A DNA stretch of 63,616 bases from the NCBI GenBank assembly GCA_034933145.1, contig JAYFOA010000055.1, positions 1 to 63,616 of the forward strand. Reading direction: 5' to 3'. Positions within the stretch are counted from its first letter, which is position 1, and every line of letters starts with the position of its first letter. Position numbers and translations under genes: made by a program. This DNA is from UBA4644 sp034933145 (GTDB taxonomy: Bacteria > Bacillota > Clostridia > Oscillospirales > Butyricicoccaceae). Shown here piece after piece: positions 8,353-17,113 of the stretch. Under the pieces are notes generated by a model. The model worked only from the letters and a program-made list of their open reading frames with translations. It was not told where the DNA came from and made no database searches.

Positions 8353-9543
8353 ATGAATTACCGCAAAAAATCTGTCCGTGATGTGGACGTTTCCGGGAAG
8401 CGCGTTCTGGTTCGGTGCGACTTTAACGTGCCGCAGGATGCAAACGGGAAGATCACCGACGATATCCGTATCCGCGCGGCGCTGCCGACGATTCGTTATC
8501 TGCTGGAGAAGGAGGCCGCCGTCATTCTCTGTTCCCACCTGGGTCGCCCCAAGGGAAAGGCGGACCCGAAATACAGCCTTGCGCCGGTGGCGCGGCGTCT
8601 GTCCGAACTGCTGCAGATGCCGGTGGAGCTGGCGCCTGACGTATGCGGTGAAAGCGCAAAGGCCATGGCCGCGGCGCTTCGTCCCGGTCGGGCGATGCTT
8701 TTGGAGAATGTCCGGTTCTGCCCCGGGGAGGAGAAAAACGATCCCGTTTTTGCGAAGGAGCTGGCGAGCCTGGCCGACCTGTATGTCAATGACGCCTTCG
8801 GTACGGCCCATCGTGCCCATGCTTCCACCGCCGGAGTGGCGGACTATCTGCCCGCTGTCTGCGGCTTTTTAATGCAGAAAGAGATCGATGTGATGGGAAA
8901 GGCCCTTGACGATCCGAAACGCCCGTTTGTTGCGGTGTTGGGCGGCGCCAAGGTGAGCGACAAGCTTAATTTGATTGACAATCTGCTGGGCAAGTGTGAC
9001 AGCGTGCTTGTCTGCGGTGGGATGGCATTTACATTTATCAAGGCGCAGGGCGGCTCGATTGGGGAGAGCCTGTGCGACGACGAAAAGCTGGAGCTGTGCC
9101 GCGGCTTGCTTAAAATGGCAGAGCAGATGGGCAAGCGCCTGCTGTTGCCGACCGATACCGTGGCGGCGGATGCCTTTGCACCCGACGCCAAGACACAGAT
9201 CGTCCCGGCCGACGCGATCCCTGACGGCTGGCGCGGACTGGACGTCGGGCCGGAGACCGTGAAGGCGTACGGTGCGGTCATCGCGGATGCGGGCACGGTG
9301 GTCTGGAACGGCCCGGCCGGCGTGTTTGAGATGCCGGCGTTCGCCCGCGGCACCGAAGGAATCGCCCGTGCCGTGGCGGAGAGCGGGGCCATATCGATTA
9401 TCGGCGGCGGAGATAGCGCGGCCGCGATGGAGCAGCTGGGTTATGCCGACCGGGTGACCCACATGTCTACCGGCGGCGGCGCGTCGCTGGAGTTTTTGGA
9501 AGGGCGCGAGCTGCCGGGCGTTATCTGTCTGCAGGATGCCTGA
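8353..9543 (+). CDS. pgk: Phosphoglycerate kinase
   Basis: 396 residues. Signatures are RVLVRCDFNVP near the N-terminus, the substrate-binding SHLGRPKG, the hinge region VLGGAKVSDK, WNGPAGVFE and the C-terminal STGGGASLE nucleotide site. It transfers the acyl phosphate of 1,3-bisphosphoglycerate to ADP. The ATG at 8353 gives the conserved start MNYRKKSVRDVDVSGK; an AGAGGG motif lies upstream. It is the first gene of the pgk-tpiA-gpmI-eno cluster. The gapA gene that often precedes pgk in Bacillota is not here. Confidence 0.97.
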   Translation: MNYRKKSVRDVDVSGKRVLVRCDFNVPQDANGKITDDIRIRAALPTIRYLLEKEAAVILCSHLGRPKGKADPKYSLAPVARRLSELLQMPVELAPDVCGESAKAMAAALRPGRAMLLENVRFCPGEEKNDPVFAKELASLADLYVNDAFGTAHRAHASTAGVADYLPAVCGFLMQKEIDVMGKALDDPKRPFVAVLGGAKVSDKLNLIDNLLGKCDSVLVCGGMAFTFIKAQGGSIGESLCDDEKLELCRGLLKMAEQMGKRLLLPTDTVAADAFAPDAKTQIVPADAIPDGWRGLDVGPETVKAYGAVIADAGTVVWNGPAGVFEMPAFARGTEGIARAVAESGAISIIGGGDSAAAMEQLGYADRVTHMSTGGGASLEFLEGRELPGVICLQDA

Positions 9544-9555
9544 GGAGGAAGTAGT

Positions 9556-10326
9556 ATGAACCTAAGATACCGGAAGACCATTATCGCGGGCAACTGGAAA
9601 ATGAACAAATCACCCAGTGACGCGCGCCAGTTTATTCTGGAACTGAAGGCGAAGGCCGCCGCCGCCAAATGGTGTGACGTAGTGCTGTGCGTGCCGTTTC
9701 TGCATATTCCGGCGGCGGTGCGGGCTGCAAAGGGCACCAAAATCGGTATCGGTGCGCAGAATTGCCATTATGAGGAGACGGGTGCCTACACGGGTGAAAT
9801 TTCCTGCCCGATGCTGGCGGAGGCCGGATGCAAATATGTGATCGTCGGCCACAGTGAGCGGCGGCGTGAATTTAACGAAAGCGACCGTACCGTCAATCGA
9901 AAAGTACTGGCGGCGGTCGGCGCGGGTCTGCGCCCGATCATCTGCGTCGGCGAGACGCTGGATATGCGGGATGACGACGTGACCTTGGACGTGGTGCGCG
10001 CACAGGTCAAGCAGGCGCTTCGCGGTGTTACGCAGGAACAGGCCCGTAGGGTTGTGTTCGCGTATGAACCGATCTGGGCCATCGGCACCGGATATACCGC
10101 GACGGCAGAGCAGGCCGGGGAGGTAGGCAGCGCCATTCGTGAATGTCTGCGTCAGCTTTACGGCGCGCGGACCGCGCGAAGCATCTCCATCCTCTACGGC
10201 GGCAGTATGAACGGAACCAATGCCTGCGAGCTGCTGGCCCAGCCTGACGTGGACGGCGGCCTGCTGGGTGGCGCGTCGCTGGGTGTGGACAGTTTCGCCC
10301 AGGTGATTGAGGCGGCGAACCAATGA
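9556..10326 (+). CDS. tpiA: Triosephosphate isomerase
   Basis: 256 residues, a classic TIM barrel. The N-terminal AGNWKMNK contains the substrate lysine, VIVGHSERR contains the catalytic histidine, YEPIWAIGTG contains the catalytic glutamate, and LYGGSMNG binds phosphate. It interconverts dihydroxyacetone phosphate and glyceraldehyde 3-phosphate. GAGGAGG lies eight bases before the ATG. It follows pgk by 12 bases and its stop codon overlaps the gpmI start (ATGA), indicating translational coupling. Confidence 0.97.
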   Translation: MNLRYRKTIIAGNWKMNKSPSDARQFILELKAKAAAAKWCDVVLCVPFLHIPAAVRAAKGTKIGIGAQNCHYEETGAYTGEISCPMLAEAGCKYVIVGHSERRREFNESDRTVNRKVLAAVGAGLRPIICVGETLDMRDDDVTLDVVRAQVKQALRGVTQEQARRVVFAYEPIWAIGTGYTATAEQAGEVGSAIRECLRQLYGARTARSISILYGGSMNGTNACELLAQPDVDGGLLGGASLGVDSFAQVIEAANQ

Positions 10327-11828
10327 AAAAGCCAGTCATGCTGATGGTCCTCGATGGATGGGGAAAGGCGCCTGTCACCCCGGACAACGCAGTGACCATG
10401 GCGGAAACACCACGGTTGGATGCCTTGTTTGCCCGCTATCCCAGCGCACTGCTGCGCTGCTCGGGTCGGGCCGTCGGCCTGCCGGACGGGCAGATGGGCA
10501 ACAGCGAAGTCGGGCATACGAACCTTGGCGCCGGACGCGTCGTCTATCAGGAGCTGACCCGGATCACAAAATCCATTGAGGACGGCGACTTTTTTACGAA
10601 CCCCGTACTGCTCGGGGCGGTGGATCACGCAAAAATGAGCGGCGGCCGCGTGCATTTGATGGGCCTCCTGTCCGACGGCGGCGTGCACAGCCATATCGAC
10701 CATCTGTTCGCTTTGCTCCGGCTCTGCAGTGACCGGCAGGTGCCCGCATCGATTCACTGCTTTATGGACGGAAGGGATACGCCGCCGGACAGCGGTGTCG
10801 GATATATCCGGAAGCTGCAGGCGGAGATAAAGATGCTGGGCGGCGATCTGAGCATTGATACGGTGATGGGCCGGTATTATGCCATGGATCGGGACCAGCG
10901 CTGGGACCGTGTCCAGCGGGCCTACGATGCTGTGGCCCTGGGCAGAGAGCCGTTCTGCGAGGATCCCGCGGCAGCGATGGAGGAATCTTACGCCAATGGC
11001 GTTACGGATGAATTCGTGGAGCCGGTGCGCTGTCGGGAAGGAAGCATCGTGCATCGGGACAGCGTGATCTTCTATAATTTTCGGCCCGACCGGGCACGAG
11101 AGCTGACGCGGGCGTTGTGCGATCCTGCTTTCGACGGCTTTGCACGGGAACCGATCCTGCCGTATTTCATCTGTATGACTCAGTACGACGCAGAGATGCC
11201 CAATGTGGAGGTAGCCTTTCGGCCGGAAAAGCTGGAGCACATCTTTGGACAAGTGATATCCGAGCATGGTCTGACTCAGCTCCGCATTGCAGAGACTGAA
11301 AAGTATGCCCATGTGACTTTCTTTTTCAACGGCGGAGAGGAACGGGTGTTTCCGGGTGAGGATCGGGCCCTGATTCCCTCCCCCAGGGTGGCAACGTATG
11401 ATCTTCAGCCGGAGATGAGTGCTGACGCGGTGGCAGATGAGTGTGTACGGCGCATTGAAAGCGGGAAATACGATGTGATCGTACTCAATTTCGCCAACTG
11501 CGATATGGTTGGCCATACCGGCGTGTTCGAGGCAGCGGTGCAGGCCGTAGAAGCGGTGGATCGCTGCGCTGGACGGGTTTTGGCTGCCATGGAAAAGGCA
11601 GGCGGCGTTGCCATTGTCACTGCGGACCATGGCAATGCAGAAAAGATGCGGGATGAACAGGGACAGCCCTTTACTGCGCATACAACGGGCGATGTGCCGG
11701 TGATTCTTTGTAAAGAAGGCGTGCACCTGCGCGATGGCGCGCTGTGTGATGTGGCGCCCACCCTGTTGGAACTGCTCGGGATTGAAAAACCGGCCGAAAT
11801 GACCGGGGAAAGCCTGATTCTTCATTGA
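10323..11828 (+). CDS. gpmI: 2,3-bisphosphoglycerate-independent phosphoglycerate mutase
   Basis: 501 residues, standard for the manganese-dependent mutase of the alkaline phosphatase superfamily. The N-terminus has the metal site MVLDGWG, then the catalytic serine in MGNSEVGHTNLGAG, the DGRDTPP segment, and C-terminal metal ligands in NCDMVGHTG and TADHGNAE. It interconverts 3- and 2-phosphoglycerate. It overlaps tpiA by four bases and is followed 83 bases later by eno. Confidence 0.97.
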   Translation: MKKPVMLMVLDGWGKAPVTPDNAVTMAETPRLDALFARYPSALLRCSGRAVGLPDGQMGNSEVGHTNLGAGRVVYQELTRITKSIEDGDFFTNPVLLGAVDHAKMSGGRVHLMGLLSDGGVHSHIDHLFALLRLCSDRQVPASIHCFMDGRDTPPDSGVGYIRKLQAEIKMLGGDLSIDTVMGRYYAMDRDQRWDRVQRAYDAVALGREPFCEDPAAAMEESYANGVTDEFVEPVRCREGSIVHRDSVIFYNFRPDRARELTRALCDPAFDGFAREPILPYFICMTQYDAEMPNVEVAFRPEKLEHIFGQVISEHGLTQLRIAETEKYAHVTFFFNGGEERVFPGEDRALIPSPRVATYDLQPEMSADAVADECVRRIESGKYDVIVLNFANCDMVGHTGVFEAAVQAVEAVDRCAGRVLAAMEKAGGVAIVTADHGNAEKMRDEQGQPFTAHTTGDVPVILCKEGVHLRDGALCDVAPTLLELLGIEKPAEMTGESLILH

Positions 11829-11911
11829 TGTATTCCGCAGGCTGCCGGTCCGTACAGCGGTGCGGCGGGTGGGCGGATGCCGATATTATTGATAACAAAG
11901 GAGCCAGTTGT

Positions 11912-13225
11912 ATGAAAAAATTTCTGGAGATTATCGAAGTTCTCGGCCGTGAGATCCTCGACAGCCGCGGAAACCCTACGGTGGAAGTAGAAGTCTGCGT
12001 TGACGACGGCGTAAACTCGTTTGTCGGCCGTGCGGCCGTGCCCTCCGGAGCGTCCACCGGCATATTTGAGGCCTGCGAGCTGCGGGACGGCGACAAAGAG
12101 CGCTATCTCGGCAAGGGAGTTTTGAAGGCCGTGGAAGCCGTCAATACAGAGATCGCCGATCTTCTGGTGGGGATGAACGCCCTTGATCAACCGGAACTCG
12201 ACCGTCTGCTCTGCGAACTGGACGGCACGCCGAATAAGGGCCGTTTGGGCGCCAACGCCATTCTCGGCGCATCGCTTGCCTGCGCAAAGGCTTCCGCGGA
12301 GGCGCTGGGTCTGCCGCTCTACGCCTATGTCGGCGGCTGCAACGCCAAGATGATGCCCGTTCCAATGATGAATATTCTGAACGGCGGTGCCCACGCCACC
12401 AACAATGTAGATATTCAGGAATTCATGGTTATGCCGGTAGGCGCTCCGAGCTTTGCCGAAGGGCTGCGCTGGTGTGCCGAGGTCTTCCACAATCTGAAGA
12501 AGCTGCTTCAGAGCATGGGACTGGCCACGGCCGTTGGCGATGAGGGAGGGTTCGCGCCCAATCTTAAGCATGACGAGGATGCCCTCAAAGTCATCGTGCA
12601 GGCGATTGAAAAGGCCGGTTATACACCCGGAACCGATTTTATGATTGCCATGGACCCGGCAGTTTCCGAATGGTTTGTCGAGGAAGAAGGCGGTTATTAT
12701 CGCCTGCCCAAGGCGGGTAAAAAGATGACCCGGCAGCAGATGGTCAATATGTGGAAAGGCTTTGTCGAAAAATACCCCATCATCTCCATCGAAGATGGTA
12801 TGGCTGAAGAGGACTGGGAAGGCTGGGCCATGCTGACCAAGACACTGGGCGGCCGGATCCAGCTGGTCGGAGACGATCTGTTCGTCACAAACACCGAGCG
12901 GATTCGGAAGGGCATTGATCTTCATGTCACCAATTCTGTCCTCATCAAGCTGAATCAGATCGGCACGCTGACCGAGACGCTGGACGCTATCAAGATGGCA
13001 CATCGAGCCGGCTATACCGCCGTGATTTCTCACCGTTCCGGCGAGACTGAGGATACGACCATTGCTGATCTGTCTGTGGCACTCAATGCGGGACAAATCA
13101 AGACCGGCGCACCTTCCCGTACCGATCGTGTCGCGAAATATAACCAGCTGCTTCGTATTGAAGAGGAGCTGGGCGGACTGGCGGAATATCCGGGGAAACA
13201 GGCGTTCTTCAATCTGAAAAAGTAA
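11912..13225 (+). CDS. eno: Enolase
   Basis: 437 residues from the ATG at 11912, preceded by AAAGGAG; the frame opens at 11825 but that stretch is the intergenic region. Signatures are EILDSRGNPTVEVEV, GAHATNNVDIQEFM, the catalytic GDEGGFAPN, SIEDGMAEEDW, the KLNQIGTLTET lysine loop and SHRSGETED. It dehydrates 2-phosphoglycerate to phosphoenolpyruvate. The last 17 codons, the stop codon and the following terminator are duplicated in tandem immediately downstream. Confidence 0.97.
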   Translation: MKKFLEIIEVLGREILDSRGNPTVEVEVCVDDGVNSFVGRAAVPSGASTGIFEACELRDGDKERYLGKGVLKAVEAVNTEIADLLVGMNALDQPELDRLLCELDGTPNKGRLGANAILGASLACAKASAEALGLPLYAYVGGCNAKMMPVPMMNILNGGAHATNNVDIQEFMVMPVGAPSFAEGLRWCAEVFHNLKKLLQSMGLATAVGDEGGFAPNLKHDEDALKVIVQAIEKAGYTPGTDFMIAMDPAVSEWFVEEEGGYYRLPKAGKKMTRQQMVNMWKGFVEKYPIISIEDGMAEEDWEGWAMLTKTLGGRIQLVGDDLFVTNTERIRKGIDLHVTNSVLIKLNQIGTLTETLDAIKMAHRAGYTAVISHRSGETEDTTIADLSVALNAGQIKTGAPSRTDRVAKYNQLLRIEEELGGLAEYPGKQAFFNLKK

Positions 13226-13353
13226 GAGAGACTTAGGGCGCAGCATCGCCCGGCTCCTCTACGGCGTCTTCGGCGCCGCGCGGCGGATGCCGCGTACACA
13301 TCCCGGCGGCTTATCCGCCGGGATGTTGTTTTTGTTGCGGGGTCCCTGCAAAA
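13171..13353 (+). repeat. Tandem duplication copy 1: eno 3' end plus terminator
   Basis: This unit starts 18 codons before the end of eno and runs through the terminator hairpin. It recurs at an offset of 205 bases with scattered point differences. Confidence 0.9.
13299..13336 (+). terminator. Rho-independent terminator of the glycolytic operon
   Basis: An 11-bp stem (13299-13309 with 13315-13325) with a CTTAT loop and the T-rich tract TTGTTTTTGTT. A second copy lies in the downstream duplication. Confidence 0.85.
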
Positions 13354-13375
13354 TCAAAGATTTTGTGGGGAGGCA

Positions 13376-13560
13376 GGGCGGACTGGCGGAATATCCGGGG
13401 AGACAGGCGCTCTTCAATCTGAAAAAATAAGAGAGATTTAGGGCGCAGCATCGCCCGGCTCCTCTACGGTGCCTGCGGCGCCGCGCGGCGGATGCCGCGT
13501 ATGCATCCTGGCGGCTTGTCCGCCGGGATGTTGTTTGATTGCGGCGGGGGTCCCTGCAAA
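13376..13560 (+). repeat. Tandem duplication copy 2: eno 3' relic plus second terminator
   Basis: The second copy of the unit at 13171. It holds the last 17 enolase codons in frame with one another (ending LFNLKK and a TAA stop instead of FFNLKK and TAA), then the same flanking sequence and a second hairpin at 13504-13530 with a weaker T tract. It has no start codon and is a non-coding relic of a partial gene duplication. The two copies are separated by 22 bases (13354-13375). Confidence 0.88.
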
Positions 13561-13604
13561 AAAGCAGGCACGGATTGGCCGCATTGCCCCTTAATCATTC
13601 ATCA

Positions 13605-13640
13605 AGCCCCCGTATCTCTTAGAGATACGGGGGCTCTTTT
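13605..13640 (+). terminator. Rho-independent terminator
   Basis: A 14-bp stem (13605-13618 with 13622-13635) with a three-base loop followed by CTTTTTG. It is the third hairpin after eno, so transcription leaving this operon is very effectively stopped. Confidence 0.85.
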
Positions 13641-13691
13641 TGTTCGGGCGGGATGTAGAGATCGGGCCGAAGCCCGATCTTCCTTGGGTAA

Positions 13692-13877
13692 TCAGCCTCC
13701 GCAGCAGCGCTGCAGGGAATCAGCGATGGATGCAAGATATTCATTGCTCTCTTCCAGCAGGTCGCGCTCAGTGACGCCGGGTCCCTGATAGATCTTCATG
13801 GGCACATTCGCCCAGCGGGAGCAGCTGCGGATCCAGATTACCCGGCTGCAGCAGCGATTTGCACGACAAGGGCACAT
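13692..13877 (-). CDS. Possible small Cys-rich protein
   Basis: A 61-residue frame with seven cysteines, including CPCRANRCC near the start and a terminal CCGG. A GGTGA motif lies about eight bases before the ATG at 13877. A hairpin with a UUCG loop on this strand (13680-13659) follows the stop codon but lacks a T tract. I do not recognise a family. It is isolated between the glycolytic terminators and the promoter at 13947. It may be a real short protein or a chance frame. Confidence 0.3.
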   Translation of the reverse strand: MCPCRANRCCSRVIWIRSCSRWANVPMKIYQGPGVTERDLLEESNEYLASIADSLQRCCGG

Positions 13878-13946
13878 ATAAAATTCACCGCCCGTTCTAA
13901 GGTGACGCCAAAGGCGCTCACCACATCTTATGCTGACATGGCTTTC

Positions 13947-13975
13947 TTGACACCCTTTATATGATTGAGTATAAT
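13947..13975 (+). promoter_or_regulatory. Perfect sigma-A consensus promoter
   Basis: TTGACA (13947-13952), exactly 17 bases, TATAAT (13970-13975). Transcription should begin near 13982, which rules out the ATG at 13961 as start of the downstream permease because that codon lies inside the promoter spacer. Confidence 0.85.
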
Positions 13976-14029
13976 TATCAGGATATGGATTTCGGTGTAT
14001 TTAGTCTGAATTTGTGGGGCGAACGCGGC

Positions 14030-14935
14030 TTGAAAGAAAAATTTACGGAGTCTCGGCTTTTTTTAGATGGGCTCCTGCTGTTCGTATGCCTTTTCTGGGG
14101 AATGGCTTACATATGGTCCAAGCAGGTAACCGACCTGGGAATGGGGCCGAACGCCTATCTGGCCGTTCGTTATCTGACTTCGGCGCTGATTCTGATTCCC
14201 TTCTTCTGGAAGAAGATCCGACAAACAACGAAGCAGGAGCTTTTTCAAGCGGTATGTCTCGGACTTTTGGTTTATGCGGCTATGGTAACGCAGCTGATCG
14301 GCCTTCGGTATACCACCGTCGCCAACAGTGCGTTTATCACCGCGGCCTATGTAGCGGTGGTTCCCTTCGTTTCCTGGGCGATGTTTCGTCAAAAGCCTGC
14401 CTCCCGCAGCCTGATTGCCGTCGTGCTTTGCATTGCCGGACTGTATGTCCTCAATGTGGGGCCGGATGGACTCAAGATCAATCTTGGCAATGCGATCACC
14501 TTGGTCTGCGCACTTTGCTGGTCTGTGCAGGTACCGCTGATGTCCTATGCAGGGCGGACAGCCAGCACGGAAACCCTGACCGTTGTGCCCATATTGGTTG
14601 CGGGAACTCTGGGGGCGGTTGTCGGTGCGGTACGGCATGAGTTCGTATTTACCGGCACGGCGCTGCATACGCTGTTTTGGCCGGTTTTGTTATCCATATT
14701 GTTCCCAACCATTTTTTCCGGCACCGCGCAGGCGTACGTACAAAAGCACATTTCACCGACCCGTGCCGCCATCATCTATACGACGGAATCGGTGTTCGCC
14801 TGCCTAATGTCCGCACTGCTGGGGCTGGAAGGACTGACCCCTCAGCTGCTGCTGGGCGGAGGTCTGATCATGGGCGGCGTCCTGCTGTCGGAGCTGCCGA
14901 TAAAAAATCTGTTCCTAAGGAGGAATTCGCCGTGA
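14030..14935 (+). CDS. DMT (EamA) family permease
   Basis: About 301 residues from a TTG at 14030, with ten predicted membrane helices in two EamA repeats; the N-terminal half contains FWGMAYIWSKQ and the second half CALCWSVQVPLM. EamA proteins export or import small metabolites; the substrate is not predictable. The frame opens at an ATG at 13961, but that codon lies within the consensus promoter at 13947-13975, so the start must be downstream. The TTG gives the usual family length; an ATG at 13985 is an alternative with almost no leader. The stop codon overlaps the next gene's GTG. Confidence 0.8.
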   Translation: MKEKFTESRLFLDGLLLFVCLFWGMAYIWSKQVTDLGMGPNAYLAVRYLTSALILIPFFWKKIRQTTKQELFQAVCLGLLVYAAMVTQLIGLRYTTVANSAFITAAYVAVVPFVSWAMFRQKPASRSLIAVVLCIAGLYVLNVGPDGLKINLGNAITLVCALCWSVQVPLMSYAGRTASTETLTVVPILVAGTLGAVVGAVRHEFVFTGTALHTLFWPVLLSILFPTIFSGTAQAYVQKHISPTRAAIIYTTESVFACLMSALLGLEGLTPQLLLGGGLIMGGVLLSELPIKNLFLRRNSP

Positions 14936-15450
14936 AAAAAGCCGATGCAGGCACTATTTACAGTCTGCTGGAACATCTGAATATTCCCTTTGAACATATC
15001 GCCCATGCGCCTGCGATGACGATGGAGGATCTGACGGAAGCAGAGCGCCGTATGGGAGCTCCGTTTTGTAAAAACCTGTTTTTATCCAACCGGCAGCAGA
15101 CGGTGTTTTATCTGTTGCTCATCCGGGGGGATAAACGCTTCCGGACGGCGGAAATATCCAAAAAACTGAACGTGAGCCGTCTGAGCTTCGGCCAGGAAGA
15201 CCGGCTGTATGACCTGTTGGGCGTATATCCGGGCGCCATTACGCCAATGGGTCTGATTTTTGACGAGCAGCGGGAGGTTCGGCTGCTGGTGGATCGGGAC
15301 CTGCTGGCACTGGAGCGCATGTGTGTTCATCCCTGCGTCAATACGGAAAGCCTGGTTCTGCGCGTTCGAGACCTGACGGAGATCTTCTTCCCCTATACCG
15401 GCCACACGCCGACATATCTGGAGATCACCGGCAGCGTCGATGGTGAATAA
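14932..15450 (+). CDS. Prolyl-tRNA editing protein (YbaK/ProX family)
   Basis: 172 residues starting at a GTG (14932) with AAGGAGG eight bases upstream. It is a YbaK/ProX-type trans-editing deacylase: the conserved CKNLFLSN motif near residue 46 contains the family lysine, and GVYPGAITPMGL shapes the substrate pocket. ProX-type members remove alanine misattached to tRNA-Pro; YbaK-type remove cysteine. The CKNLFL form and the length favour the ProX class. It is translationally coupled to the DMT permease (GTGA) and two bases from the next gene. Confidence 0.85.
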   Translation: MKKADAGTIYSLLEHLNIPFEHIAHAPAMTMEDLTEAERRMGAPFCKNLFLSNRQQTVFYLLLIRGDKRFRTAEISKKLNVSRLSFGQEDRLYDLLGVYPGAITPMGLIFDEQREVRLLVDRDLLALERMCVHPCVNTESLVLRVRDLTEIFFPYTGHTPTYLEITGSVDGE

Positions 15451-15452
15451 GG

Positions 15453-16502
15453 ATGGAGCCGGGCATCAAAAAACGCTCCTACCTGCTGAGCTTTGCTTTT
15501 CTTCTGCTGTTGGCCGGTGCCACCTACTGGATGCTGCTGCGGGAATATCCGCTGCCGGAGCTGCGGGAAGCGATCGACATGGCGGACAACTGGCTGCTTG
15601 GTCTGTCGGTGTTGTGCGCCGCCGGGTTCGCGGTGGGTGAGTCGGTCTGTATCTATGAGATTCTGCGTTCGCTGAAAGTGCCGCTGCGATATGCCAGTTG
15701 CTTTTCCTGTTCCCTCTTGGGGATTTATTTTGCGGCGATCACGCCGTCGGCGTCAGGAGGACAGCCGGCACAGGTCTACTATCTGCGAAAAAAGGGAGTC
15801 CCCGTGGCACAGGGCACCGTGGCGCTGCTGCTGCTCACCGTTATCTATAAGGCGGTGTTACTGCTGGTCGGTTTGCCATTGGCGCTTTTGGAAGCCCCCA
15901 TCGTATTCATTGGCCTGCCGTATTTCCGAATTTTGTTTTGCTTTGGCATTCTGGTCAATACGGTACTGATTTTCGGATGCCTGCTGTTGATGTTTTCCAA
16001 GAAAATCGTCTATAAGCTGTCCGGTTGGCTGCTATGGCTGCTGCAAAAGCTGCGGCTGCAGGCGCGGTCGCAGAAGACTCGCGAAAAGCTTGATCGCCAG
16101 CTGGAAGAATATCATGCCGCCGCCGAATATCTGCGGGATCATCGGGCGGTTGTGGGCCGGGTGACTGTTTATACGATTCTGCAGCGTTTTTCCATGTTTT
16201 CAGTGGCTTACTGTGTCTATCGGGCATTCGGTCTTAACGCCCTTTCCTGGACGGAGGTGCTGGCGATCCAGATTGCCACGGCGCTGGCAGTGGATTCGCT
16301 TCCGCTGCCCGGTGCAGTCGGTGCAGCAGAAGGCGTATTTCTCGGACTGTACCGGGGGATTTATGGGGGGACGCTGCTGGTGCCCGCTTTGCTGCTGACG
16401 CGGGGAGCCTCGTTTTATCTGCCTGCGCTCATCTGCGGCATCTTTACGGCCGCCTATGCGATCCTTGGCGGCTTTCAAAAGAAAAGGGGAAAAGAACTAT
16501 GA
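15453..16502 (+). CDS. Flippase-like membrane protein (UPF0104, LPG-synthase TM domain)
   Basis: 349 residues with about eight membrane helices and the family signatures TPSASGGQPAQVYYL and DSLPLPGAVGAAEG. This domain is the flippase part of MprF-type lysylphosphatidylglycerol synthases and occurs alone in many bacteria; here no aminoacyl-transferase domain is attached. It lies in an operon with phosphatidylserine synthase and decarboxylase, so a role in moving or modifying phosphatidylethanolamine or a related lipid is a reasonable inference. Its stop overlaps the next start (ATGA). Confidence 0.82.
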   Translation: MEPGIKKRSYLLSFAFLLLLAGATYWMLLREYPLPELREAIDMADNWLLGLSVLCAAGFAVGESVCIYEILRSLKVPLRYASCFSCSLLGIYFAAITPSASGGQPAQVYYLRKKGVPVAQGTVALLLLTVIYKAVLLLVGLPLALLEAPIVFIGLPYFRILFCFGILVNTVLIFGCLLLMFSKKIVYKLSGWLLWLLQKLRLQARSQKTREKLDRQLEEYHAAAEYLRDHRAVVGRVTVYTILQRFSMFSVAYCVYRAFGLNALSWTEVLAIQIATALAVDSLPLPGAVGAAEGVFLGLYRGIYGGTLLVPALLLTRGASFYLPALICGIFTAAYAILGGFQKKRGKEL

Positions 16503-17113
16503 TTGGATTTTATAACTATACTGTCATTGTCAGCTATCTGGGAGTGGCGGCCTCGGTACTGGGCATCGGCTTTGCCATGACCGGACGACTTACCTATGCG
16601 GTGGCCTGTCTGATGTTTTCCGGGTTGTGTGATGCCTTTGACGGGCCCATCGCCCGTACGAAGGGGAACCGTACCGATGCGGAAAAGAGGTTTGGGATTC
16701 AGCTGGACTCCCTGCAGGATATTGTCTGCTTCGGCGTACTGCCCGCCGCTATCGGCTATGGTATGGGTATGCACGGCCGGGGACAGACATTTCTGCTCAT
16801 AATCTATGTACTGGCCGGGCTGACACGGCTGGCCTATTTTAATGTCACGGAGGAGCTGCGTCAAGATCAGACGGATGAGCGACGGGCCGAGTATGAAGGC
16901 CTGCCGATCACCAGCGCGGCGCTGGTGATCCCGCTGATCTATGGCTTCAATAAATTTTTGACGCAGCGGGAGTTAATTCTGGTTTACAGCGCCGCACTGA
17001 TCTGTCTGTCGCTGGCGTTTCTCGCACGGATACACTTTAAAAAGCCGCATGGCTGGGGTGTTCTGATGCTGGTGCTGGCCGGGATGCTGGAGTTCGTCTG
17101 GGTGCTGCTTTGA
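16499..17113 (+). CDS. pssA: CDP-diacylglycerol-serine O-phosphatidyltransferase (CDP-alcohol phosphatidyltransferase)
   Basis: 204 residues, a small polytopic enzyme with the CDP-alcohol phosphatidyltransferase signature: DAFDGPIAR followed 12 residues later by GIQLDSLQD, giving the DG..AR..G...D...D pattern. It condenses CDP-diacylglycerol with serine to phosphatidylserine at the cytoplasmic membrane. The LDSLQD form and the adjacent decarboxylase favour serine as substrate over glycerol-phosphate. AAAAGGGGA lies upstream of the ATG, and both ends overlap neighbours by four bases. Confidence 0.88.
   Translation: MIGFYNYTVIVSYLGVAASVLGIGFAMTGRLTYAVACLMFSGLCDAFDGPIARTKGNRTDAEKRFGIQLDSLQDIVCFGVLPAAIGYGMGMHGRGQTFLLIIYVLAGLTRLAYFNVTEELRQDQTDERRAEYEGLPITSAALVIPLIYGFNKFLTQRELILVYSAALICLSLAFLARIHFKKPHGWGVLMLVLAGMLEFVWVLL

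Noticed and set aside
10194..11825. 543-codon minus-strand frame opposite gpmI
   Set aside because: Shadow of a GC-rich gene on the other strand. The plus-strand product has all mutase motifs.
11822..13246. 474-codon minus-strand frame opposite eno
   Set aside because: Antisense to a clear enolase; no start signal and no family resemblance.
13961..13984. ATG at 13961 as start of the DMT permease
   Set aside because: The codon lies inside the spacer of a perfect TTGACA-N17-TATAAT promoter, so it cannot be in the transcript made from that promoter.
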